Positions 1-5,074 of a DNA stretch of 11,463 nt are shown here, piece after piece. A model generated the notes under the pieces. It did not search any database. It was not told where the DNA came from and was given only the letters and a program-made list of their open reading frames with translations. A program made the position numbers and the translations under genes. Position 1 is the stretch's first letter. The number at the start of each line of letters is the position of its first letter. The stretch comes from CAZOIA01 sp964579675 (lineage in GTDB: Bacteria > Planctomycetota > Phycisphaerae > UBA1845 > PWPN01), in assembly GCA_964579675.1 (NCBI GenBank), contig CAZOIA010000177.1:1-11463 (forward strand), written 5' to 3'.

Positions 1-9
1 GCTCTGCAC

Positions 10-39
10 TTGGCCAGAACAGGATAATCGCTCTGTAAT
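10..39 (+). promoter_or_regulatory. possible sigma70-type promoter upstream of the DUF6132-type gene
   Basis: TTGGCC (10-15) and TGTAAT (34-39) are separated by 18 bases. They match the -35 and -10 consensus at 4/6 and 5/6 positions. The gene it could serve starts at 179, so the leader would be about 130 bases. The match is seen in the sequence; promoter activity is inference and chance matches of this quality are common. Confidence 0.2.
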
Positions 40-178
40 GATGCTACAGTCTCGGGATTTCGAGGCTTTGTCGGACAGATGTCAGTCAACGGGATACGGG
101 CGGATGGAGTTGTCGGGATCGGAATTCACTCATGAAGGAGACTACAATCTTCTGACATTCGACGGCAAGGAGATTGGC

Positions 179-421
179 ATGAGACGACTTTTGGGTCTGA
201 TCATCGGAGCAGTGGCTGGCGGCATCCTGGGTCATTACCACTTTTTCTGTTCAACTGGAACATGCCCTCTGACCAGCACTTGGGCGGGTGGTGCAGTGAT
301 CGGCGGTTTGCTCGGCCTTCTGCTGCTGGGCGGATGTCCAATATGTGCAGGCACAACCTGTCGTCCCACGGAACCGCAGTCAACCGATGCGCCCACCAAC
401 GTGGAACAGAACAAGCCGTAG
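179..421 (+). CDS. DUF6132-type small membrane protein
   Basis: The protein has 80 residues. A first hydrophobic segment (about 4-20, rich in Gly/Ala/Ile) is followed by a short loop with CSTGTCPLTS (about 24-33). A second glycine/leucine-rich hydrophobic segment (about 36-53) leads to a cysteine pair (CPIC) and a polar tail. The two-helix layout with the central C-x-TGTCP-x-TS signature is what is known of the DUF6132 family, whose function is not established. I chose ATG 179 because AAGGAGA (167-173) lies 5 bases upstream and the family starts just before the first helix. The same frame stays open to the left edge of the window, but that upstream part has no recognisable features. The loop cysteines could bind a metal or form a disulfide, which is inference. 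It stands alone, with no partner gene in view. Confidence 0.75.
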   Translation: MRRLLGLIIGAVAGGILGHYHFFCSTGTCPLTSTWAGGAVIGGLLGLLLLGGCPICAGTTCRPTEPQSTDAPTNVEQNKP

Positions 422-428
422 TCCAGCC

Positions 429-522
429 TCGTTGGGCGTTGTCATGAATCAGGGTAAACTTCGGTGCCATATTGGGCATCGAATGGGTTCCATTCCCTTG
501 CGACTTGATCGCCGCCCAACGA
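429..522. repeat. nested inverted repeat in the gap after the DUF6132-type gene
   Basis: TCGTTGGGCG (429-438) is perfectly complementary to CGCCCAACGA (513-522), with 74 bases between. Inside is a second perfect hairpin, GAATGG-GTT-CCATTC (481-495). No credible open frame covers 422-593 on either strand. A transcript of either strand could fold into a long stem with an inner hairpin. It begins 8 bases after the stop codon of the upstream gene, so it may act in 3' end processing, but there is no T run to make it a classical terminator. Function is unknown. Confidence 0.4.
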
Positions 523-665
523 AATCGCTGCACGTCCCTGGATCTAGGGCACAAGATCTGCGAAATTGGTAAGCGCAGCACGGGCGATGTACAATGACTG
601 AACAGGGCTCGACGGTGTCGTCGGGCAAAGGTGAATTGGCGTTACTGAGTTACCAGGGAGTTTTC

Positions 666-839
666 ATGCCCAGAAAAGCACAAACCTTTAAGACCAGGCG
701 GAGAGACGCCCAGATGGCTTGTCACCAGGGAAAGACGGATGAGGCAAACAAGATTTGGCAGCAAATCACCGTGGATCGAGTGAAAGTGAAAGCGGAAAAG
801 GCAGCAAAGGCAGCGGAGAAGAAAGCGGCGAAAACGTAA
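666..839 (+). CDS. small lysine/alanine-rich basic protein, hypothetical
   Basis: The product has 57 residues and no recognised family. The N-terminal part begins with the basic stretch MPRKAQTFKTRRRDAQ. A more mixed middle (about 17-39) contains DEANKIWQQI. The C-terminal third (about 40-57) is almost entirely Lys, Ala and Glu with a helical heptad-like pattern. Such a charged tail suggests nucleic-acid or ribosome binding, which is inference. I chose ATG 666 because AGGGAG (655-660) is 5 bases upstream; an in-frame ATG at 594 would add 24 residues of unlikely sequence and has no such site. It sits between the DUF6132-type and GIY-YIG genes on the same strand, with gaps too large to prove an operon. 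Confidence 0.6.
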   Translation: MPRKAQTFKTRRRDAQMACHQGKTDEANKIWQQITVDRVKVKAEKAAKAAEKKAAKT

Positions 840-904
840 ACACTCGATCATCCCCGGTCAGCGTGGAGTCCGTGCCATTCGAGTTCTGACGCGACGGCGG
901 ACAT

Positions 905-1168
905 ATGGAAATGACGAACACTTCTGATGACGTGTGGTTTGTCTACTTGCTTCGGTGTGCTGACGACTCGTTGTATACAGGCATCACAAACGACGTGAGC
1001 CGTCGATGTGGCCAGCACAATGTTGGGACCGCCTCTCGATACACTCGCAGTCGTCGCCCGACCCATCTCGTGTACGAGGAGACGCACGCCAACCGCAGTC
1101 TGGCGCTGAAACGTGAAGCGGTGATCAAGGCGCTGTCACGGCAGGAGAAGGAGTTACTGATCCGATAG
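905..1168 (+). CDS. GIY-YIG nuclease family protein (UPF0213/YhbQ type)
   Basis: An 87-residue single-domain protein, the usual size for stand-alone UPF0213 members. The GIY-YIG pair appears as VYLL (13-16) and LYTGIT (23-28), separated by RCADDS. The next conserved features are Arg33 in DVSRR, His38, the RYTRSRRP segment (45-52) and LVYEE (55-59). The presumed metal-binding Glu71 lies in LALKREAVIKAL (67-78). All elements expected of an active GIY-YIG domain are therefore visible. Members of this group are thought to act on DNA; the substrate of this one cannot be told. The start could be ATG 905 or the in-frame ATG 911; neither has a strong ribosome binding site. It overlaps nothing and is 65 bases from the gene before it. 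Confidence 0.9.
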   Translation: MEMTNTSDDVWFVYLLRCADDSLYTGITNDVSRRCGQHNVGTASRYTRSRRPTHLVYEETHANRSLALKREAVIKALSRQEKELLIR

Positions 1169-1210
1169 GCGGGTGTCGCCTCCGACGACCGCGGCATCTT
1201 CCAGCGTTGC

Positions 1211-1405
1211 TTATCTGGCCCCAACATCCCCGCCGATCCGATCCGTCTTGTCGATGGCGTAGGCGACGGCTGGATTACCGTTGATCTCGATCATCCCTCG
1301 GACCATCGCCTTCATGGCATCGGCGAACGCCCGTGGTCGTCCCTGGGGAACGATGAACCCGGAGCAATTAACTTCCCAGCATTCTTCCGATTGTGCTACG
1401 AGACC
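1211..1405 (-). pseudogene. possible remnant of an unidentified protein (open frame without a start)
   Basis: On the minus strand 64 codons are open between a stop at 1406-1408 and TAA at 1211-1213. The translation has a protein-like composition, with segments such as CSGFIVPQGRPRAF, MVRGMIEINGNPAVAY and DKTDRIGGDVGAR before the stop. There is no ATG before the internal Met about half way along, and that one has no ribosome binding site. It may be the 3' end of a decayed gene, or a chance frame. I do not recognise the family. Confidence 0.2.
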
Positions 1406-1429
1406 TTAGATGATAACGCGAGCTTGCAC

Positions 1430-1451
1430 ATGCTCGCCTCCTGGCGAGCAT
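1430..1451. repeat. perfect 9-bp hairpin downstream of the lysine-rich mini-gene
   Basis: ATGCTCGCC (1430-1438) pairs perfectly with GGCGAGCAT (1443-1451) around the tetraloop TCCT. It begins about 42 bases past the stop of the minus-strand gene at 1493-1618. A stable stem there would suit 3' end protection or termination, but no T run follows on either strand. The right arm GGCGAGCAT recurs at 1734-1742, on the other side of the same gene. The 1169-1492 stretch otherwise holds only the weak open frame listed at 1211-1405. Confidence 0.4.
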
Positions 1452-1492
1452 TCATGGCCTGGAGCCCACTGATCGAAGAGGCAGGATTGAGG

Positions 1493-1618
1493 TCACGACC
1501 GCTGGGGGGATTGATTATTCTTCTTGTCTTGTTTCGCTTTTCGTTTGTCCTTTGGAGTAAGCCGGGCCTTTTTCTGCTTCTCTCTTCTGCCCTTATCTCT
1601 TTTTCCCTTATCACCCAT
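1493..1618 (-). CDS. 41-residue lysine-rich conserved-type protein (MGDKGK...)
   Basis: The product begins MGDKGKRDKGRREKQKK and contains 13 Lys and 7 Arg in 41 residues, with essentially no hydrophobic core, so it should be disordered alone. ATG 1618 is favoured strongly: AAGGAGAA (1625-1632, complement) lies about 6-7 bases upstream. The reading frame continues upstream to 1822, but that part has no recognisable character. From memory, small proteins starting MGDK-(S/G)-K-x-K and rich in Lys/Gln occur as hypothetical genes in several proteobacterial and planctomycete genomes; I know of no assigned function. RNA or nucleoid binding is an inference from charge. It is transcribed toward the hairpin at 1430-1451 and away from the flavoprotein gene at 1870. 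Confidence 0.7.
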   Translation of the reverse strand: MGDKGKRDKGRREKQKKARLTPKDKRKAKQDKKNNQSPQRS

Positions 1619-1721
1619 GTCTGTTTCTCCTTGCTTGAAAATGACTTGTAACCGGGTCACGGGACGCTTACGGATTTCAAATCGCCTCGCCCGCTTCGCC
1701 TCCGTGCCGCTGCCAAGCCAG

Positions 1722-1727
1722 TATAAT
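1722..1727 (+). promoter_or_regulatory. perfect TATAAT -10-like box upstream of the flavoprotein gene
   Basis: TATAAT at 1722-1727 matches the -10 consensus exactly. There is no -35 match at 16-18 bases upstream and no TGn extension. The flavoprotein start is at 1870, leaving a leader of about 135 bases. On the minus strand the overlapping TATACT (1720-1725) could equally serve the gene starting at 1618. Either use is inference. The rest of 1619-1869 shows nothing further. Confidence 0.2.
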
Positions 1728-1869
1728 GGTCTCGGCGAGCATGATCCAGCCCCACAAGTCTGTCGCCAGGAAGGGGACCGGGTTCTGTGTCGGGTTGCGT
1801 ACAGTCGAAGAACCTGCGACAAGAGTTAGATAATGGATCTAGAAGATGGTATCGGCAGAGGGCGTATAG

Positions 1870-3216
1870 GTGATCGGTGAGGTTGTTCCAGGGGCGGTTG
1901 ATGTTGCGATCGTCGGGGGTGGCGCTGCCGGACTGGCGCTAGCCATCTTTGCCGGTCGTCGCATGCCCGATCGGACTATTGTTATCCTGGACGGCGCAAA
2001 AACGCTTGGTGCCAAAATGCTCATGGCTGGCGGAGGTCGCTGCAACGTAACGAATCGCGTGGTGACACCCGTGGACTTTTGTGGCGGGAGTCGCAACATC
2101 ATCAAGCGAGTTCTGGCAGCCTTTCCCTTCGAAAAGACGGTCGCATTCTTCGAAGAGATCGGCGTCGAGCTGCATGAGGAACAGAACGGCAAGCTCTTCC
2201 CGAACACGAACTCCGCGCGGACTGTGGTCAACGCACTGCAGGATGAAGCGTGCCGTTGCGGTGTTCATATCCTGACGAAGCATCGTGTGACGGGCATCGA
2301 GCGATGCGATCATGGTTTTCGTATTGCTGCTGGGACTGCATCGTTGAAAGCACAGCAGGTGGTATTGGCGACGGGAGGCCAATCGCTGCCGAAGACGGGC
2401 AGCGACGGCAAGGGATATGGCCTGGCGCAAGGTCTTGGTCATACGTTGGTACCGACGACGCCGGCGCTGGCACCGCTCGTTCTTGCGGGCGATTTTCATT
2501 CGACGCTATCGGGTGTTTCGCAGGGAGTGGAATTGGTGGTGTCGGCTGAGGGTTGGAAGGGCGTTCGCGTTCGGGGTCCGTTGTTGTGGACGCATTGTGG
2601 TATTAGCGGGCCGGCACCACTCGATGCTTCACGCTATTGGCATCGGGCGCGGCTTGAAGGGCGCGAGGTCAGTGTCCACGTGAACTTTCTGCCGGGCGAT
2701 CACTTCGTCGAAGCGGAACGGAAGCTGCTGTCACTGGTGTCGTCGCAGCCGAGAGCGTTCTTACGTAATACACTTTCCCGCCTGATCCCTGCAAAGGTCG
2801 CTGAGGCTGTTCTTCGTCAATTGGAAATGGGCGGTGAGTTGGTGATGGCGCACTTGTCAAAAGATTGGCGTCGCAAGCTGGTGCATAGTCTCCTCGCATG
2901 GCCGCTTCCGGTACGGGATAGTCGTGGGTATGGCTATGCTGAGGTTACCGCCGGCGGCGTACCGTTGCATGAGATTGATCCCGGTAGCATGGCCTCTCGC
3001 AAGTGTCCGGGCCTGTTTCTCGTCGGAGAGCTTCTGGACGTGGACGGGCGGCTTGGGGGCTTCAATTTCCAGTGGGCGTGGTCGAGTGCATGGGTAGCTG
3101 CTTCGGGCATCGATATCGGGCCTACGTCCTTGCCATCGCCCATCCGGGATGATCGGGAGCAATTCGGTCGACGATCGACGCGACCAGGGTTTTCTTCTCG
3201 CTCGCCGTTCGAGTGA
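1870..3216 (+). CDS. NAD(P)/FAD-dependent oxidoreductase, HI0933/BaiN (YhiN) family
   Basis: A 448-residue flavoprotein of the HI0933-like family. The N-terminal Rossmann fold has VAIVGGGAAG (12-21), giving the FAD-binding GxGxxG, and an acidic residue ends the second strand (VILD, Asp41). Next is the family hallmark KMLMAGGGRCNVTN (49-62). Near the C-terminus the second hallmark, GELLDVDGRLGGFNFQWAWS (386-405), completes the FAD site. Both ends of the fold are therefore present and the gene appears functional. Family members are flavin-dependent reductases of mostly unknown substrate; BaiN has been linked to bile acid reduction. The start is GTG 1870, since an in-frame TAG (1867-1869) precedes it and AGAGGG (1856-1861) lies 8 bases upstream. 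The tail after about residue 414 (34 residues) goes beyond the usual domain end, is polar and lacks family character, and is overlapped by a minus-strand frame, so the original stop may have been lost. Confidence 0.93.
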   Translation: MIGEVVPGAVDVAIVGGGAAGLALAIFAGRRMPDRTIVILDGAKTLGAKMLMAGGGRCNVTNRVVTPVDFCGGSRNIIKRVLAAFPFEKTVAFFEEIGVELHEEQNGKLFPNTNSARTVVNALQDEACRCGVHILTKHRVTGIERCDHGFRIAAGTASLKAQQVVLATGGQSLPKTGSDGKGYGLAQGLGHTLVPTTPALAPLVLAGDFHSTLSGVSQGVELVVSAEGWKGVRVRGPLLWTHCGISGPAPLDASRYWHRARLEGREVSVHVNFLPGDHFVEAERKLLSLVSSQPRAFLRNTLSRLIPAKVAEAVLRQLEMGGELVMAHLSKDWRRKLVHSLLAWPLPVRDSRGYGYAEVTAGGVPLHEIDPGSMASRKCPGLFLVGELLDVDGRLGGFNFQWAWSSAWVAASGIDIGPTSLPSPIRDDREQFGRRSTRPGFSSRSPFE

Positions 3217-3289
3217 TCCAGTCCTTGAGCGAAAGCTTGACGAAGTAGCGACTGCCGCTGACACAACTCTCCGGCCCTTCTTCAGCCAT
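3122..3289 (-). pseudogene. short minus-strand frame, possible 3' remnant of a gene cut by the transposon scar
   Basis: From ATG 3289 to TAG 3122-3124 there are 55 codons, and the frame is open back to 3310. The product has a plausible globular composition, with the segments SRYFVKLSLKDWI and KKTLVASIVDRIAPDHPGW. The ATG has no ribosome binding site, and the transposase remnant ends only about 30 bases upstream. This fits the C-terminal end of a longer gene whose 5' part was removed. It overlaps the last 95 bases of the flavoprotein gene on the opposite strand. It could also be a chance frame or a small real gene. The family is not recognised. Confidence 0.3.
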
Positions 3290-3310
3290 GAGTTCACATA
3301 ACTGTGTGGT

Positions 3311-4293
3311 TTAGCCATTTTACGCTGCCGCGCAGAGCGTGAACTGCAACGTTTTCAGTAATTCGCGTACTCGGCCCTTCAGGGTCGAGTTGTGGTTTAT
3401 TCGGTCGGTCCACAGGACCCGGCGCAGCGTGGCCAGCATGTCGAGATACGACGGATGATCCTTGCTCGTCGTCCAATCCGTTCCCTTGGGGTGGGCGGAC
3501 CTGGCTCCGGCCCCGTGCCGCAGGAACCAGGCCTTCACCAGCGTCTGCACGATCAGGGCCATCGGAGCCTGACGCTCGACCGTCCTCGGACACCATCCCT
3601 GCACCTGCTCGAACCCGCCGAATTGTCTGCCATCGTGGATCGCTTCCTCGATCGGCCAGCGAGCGGCGAATCGCTCGACGATCTCGACATCCTCCACGGT
3701 CGGGTCGGTGCAGAACATGAAGTCGTCGGCCTGCTGACCCGTAGGGTCGCGGACGATCAGCAGTTTGATGGGTCGATCCTTGCTCACGTGGTACCAGAGG
3801 CACTCGATTGGGAGCAGGTGGCGCTTCACGACCTTGCTGTATATCCGCACCGTGATCGTCCGCCATCCCTTCCGGGGCCGGGCCGCCAGTTGCCTCGGGG
3901 TCGGCAGGCGCTTGCCCTTCTTGGGCCGGCGGCCCCGCTTGAACCGCTTGCGCTTCGGCGGCAGCTCGTAAATGGCCGCGTCCGAGCGGAGACGCGAGAC
4001 CAGATTCGTCCTCGCCCCCAATGCCGCCTGAACAACCGTCCGCGTGGCATACTGCCCGTCCGCCGAGATGCGAATCGCCCGGTCCGGCAGGGCTTCCCGG
4101 GACTGGTGGATCATCTTGGCCGCGATCTCCTGCCGCGTCATGAACGGATGCTGCCGGCCGCAGTCTGGCCGCTTGCGATACAACGCGAACCACACCGGCA
4201 GGGCGATGACCCATGTCGGCCATCGCTTCGGCCGCAACGTCACGCATCCGATCACCCAGTTGTGAGCCCAAGCGCGGCAATCCGCAACACATC
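3311..4293 (-). mobile_element. remnant of an IS701/IS4-like insertion sequence
   Basis: The segment carries a single 5'-truncated DDE transposase gene. The right-hand limit is set where the PIN toxin reading ends (4294). The left-hand limit is only approximate, a few bases past the transposase stop. I could not find paired terminal inverted repeats or a target duplication. That is expected, because the end of the element next to the transposase N-terminus is missing. It is a deletion scar, not an intact insertion. Confidence 0.7.
3320..4290 (-). pseudogene. N-terminally truncated DDE transposase (IS701/IS4-like)
   Basis: The remaining frame encodes the C-terminal two thirds of a DDE-superfamily transposase. 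Recognisable reading begins around AHNW (4258-4270), before the first possible GTG start at 4255. Numbered from that GTG, the second catalytic Asp is probably D66 in RISADGQYA. A basic linker follows (KRKRFKRGRRPKKGK, 101-115). The catalytic Glu lies in RWPIEEAIHDGR (199-210), followed by FGGFEQVQGWCPRTVERQAP (212-231), typical of IS701-like enzymes. The stop TAA (3320-3322) appears natural. The N-terminal DNA-binding region and the first catalytic Asp (usually in an AIDD-like motif) are missing, so it cannot be active. Intact relatives are about 400-480 residues. The long open frames on the opposite strand and in the second minus frame over this segment are shadows of its codon bias. Confidence 0.9.
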
Positions 4294-4473
4294 TTATAGC
4301 AACCGCTCGGGATCCGCATCCTCGCGGCGAGCCAGCAAGAGAAACTCAATGAGTACAGCGCGCGAGATGCGGATACGGCCAGCGTACTGACGAAGTAGAC
4401 TCTCCGCTGGTTCGTTCAGCCAATCCGACTCCCTCATCAAGGCGAGAAAGAAGTCGGTGTCAGCATAGATCAA
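4294..4473 (-). pseudogene. vapC: PIN-domain toxin (VapC-like), 3'-truncated at the IS scar
   Basis: The frame starts at TTG 4473, overlapping the antitoxin stop TGA as TTGA, the classic coupled toxin-antitoxin arrangement. It opens IYADTDFFLALM (2-13), where the first Asp pair is the PIN active-site start, and continues SDWLNEPAESLLRQY. ISRAVLIEFLLLARR (37-51) contains the conserved Glu of the second PIN motif. At residue 59 a TAA (4294-4296) appears exactly where recognisable transposase-derived sequence begins. PIN toxins usually have 125-140 residues, so the C-terminal half with the third and fourth acidic positions is gone. The missing part is not visible on the far side of the scar. As ribonucleases, PIN toxins need all the acidic residues to hold metal, so this copy should be inactive. 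Confidence 0.75.
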
Positions 4474-4703
4474 AGTCCCACCTCGCGTCGTGCCTGCTCG
4501 TGAATCAGCTCCTTCAACTCCTTGACGGACCGGCCTTTCAGTGTTCTCCCGATTTCCTCGAGGTCTCGGACCGGATTCTTCGGAACAGGACGAAGAACCA
4601 GCTCGTCGGGCATTTCCACCACGACGAACTTCTCTCCGTATCTGGCCCGGATGGACTCTCGCAGGTGAATCCTCCCTTTCTTGTCACAGGTTGTTTCCAA
4701 CAT
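4470..4703 (-). CDS. vapB: AbrB/MazE-type antitoxin of a VapBC-like pair
   Basis: A 77-residue protein. The N-terminal swapped-hairpin DNA-binding domain reads MLETTCDKKGRIHLRESIRARYG (1-23) followed by EKFVVVEMPDELVLRPVP (24-41), matching the SpoVT-AbrB pattern of a D-x-KGRI turn and a second beta pair. The C-terminal part (about 45-77) is charged and helical (DLEEIGRTLKGRSVKELKELIHEQARRE), as expected for the toxin-wrapping arm. I chose ATG 4703, which begins exactly at the domain; the site GGTGAG (4707-4712) is close and modest. The upstream in-frame extension to 5039 is not protein-like. It overlaps the toxin start, so the two were translated together. With the toxin truncated, the antitoxin remains as an orphan that could still repress DNA, which is inference. 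Confidence 0.82.
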   Translation of the reverse strand: MLETTCDKKGRIHLRESIRARYGEKFVVVEMPDELVLRPVPKNPVRDLEEIGRTLKGRSVKELKELIHEQARREVGL

Positions 4704-4734
4704 GTTCTCACCGCATACAAGGAAGCGGGATGGG

Positions 4735-4740
4735 TTTATA
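4735..4740 (-). promoter_or_regulatory. possible -10 box of the antitoxin gene
   Basis: On the minus strand TATAAA reads from 4740 to 4735 (5/6 match to TATAAT). Its end is 31 bases upstream of the antitoxin ATG, so the leader would be about 25 bases. The -35 region 17 bases upstream (AAGGCC) is a poor match. The position suits an antitoxin operon promoter, but the evidence is only one hexamer. Confidence 0.25.
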
Positions 4741-4817
4741 AAGCTGCCGACTTGACCGGCCTTCGCATCATCGAGTCCCTGTCGTGACATCTTGCACACC
4801 TCTCGGGCCACCTCATT

Positions 4818-4847
4818 GGCGGGTCGCCTGCCGTTGAGCGACCCGCC
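4818..4847. repeat. perfect 10-bp inverted repeat, candidate operator or hairpin
   Basis: GGCGGGTCGC (4818-4827) is exactly complementary to GCGACCCGCC (4838-4847) with a 10-base spacer. There is no T run on either side, so it is not a standard terminator. It lies about 115 bases upstream of the antitoxin start and 227 bases upstream of the Gfo/Idh/MocA start. The spacing of the half-sites (20 bp centre to centre, about two helical turns) would suit a dimeric or tetrameric repressor, possibly the antitoxin itself; that is inference. Confidence 0.45.
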
Positions 4848-5074
4848 CAGGAACCGAGCTCGCGGCTTTGCAGCCGGCTGGCCAGAGGAAGACTTGAGTT
4901 GGCGGGTCTGCGTGGCCCGGAGCAGACAGCAGCTCACACCGAACGGGCTTCGCAGGCTAATCAGCCATGCGCGGAGTTGAAGTCTTCGGGACCCGGAGAA
5001 GTGGGAGTGGGCATCAACTTGCGGTAGGATGACGCCCATGCAGGCGGATTACGTCCATCCCAGGAGGTTCTTCG

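Larger units (their letters stand above)
4704..5074. other. divergent intergenic region between antitoxin and Gfo/Idh/MocA gene
   Basis: These 371 bases separate two divergent genes and should hold both promoters. The visible items are the -10-like box near the antitoxin and a strong inverted repeat at 4818-4847. AGGAGG (5062-5067) lies before the ATG at 5075. GGCGGGTC recurs once more at about 4900-4907. No protein-like frame was found on either strand. No clear -35/-10 pair could be assigned to the rightward operon. Confidence 0.5.

Noticed and set aside
429..522. Integron attC site
   Set aside because: attC runs from RYYYAAC to GTTRRRY. Here the order is GTTGGGC first and GCCCAAC second, and no matching outer boxes were found, so the array of small genes is not supported as integron cassettes.
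1167..1181. AGGCG-GGTGT-CGCCT hairpin at the end of the GIY-YIG gene as a terminator
   Set aside because: The stem is only 5 bp and no T run follows.
3392..4390. Long open frame (332 codons) on + and a second long minus frame (3294-4349) over the transposase
   Set aside because: Both show low-complexity Arg/Pro/Gly-rich translations without motifs. The minus frame 3320-4255 carries the transposase motifs, so the others are shadows of its GC-biased codons.
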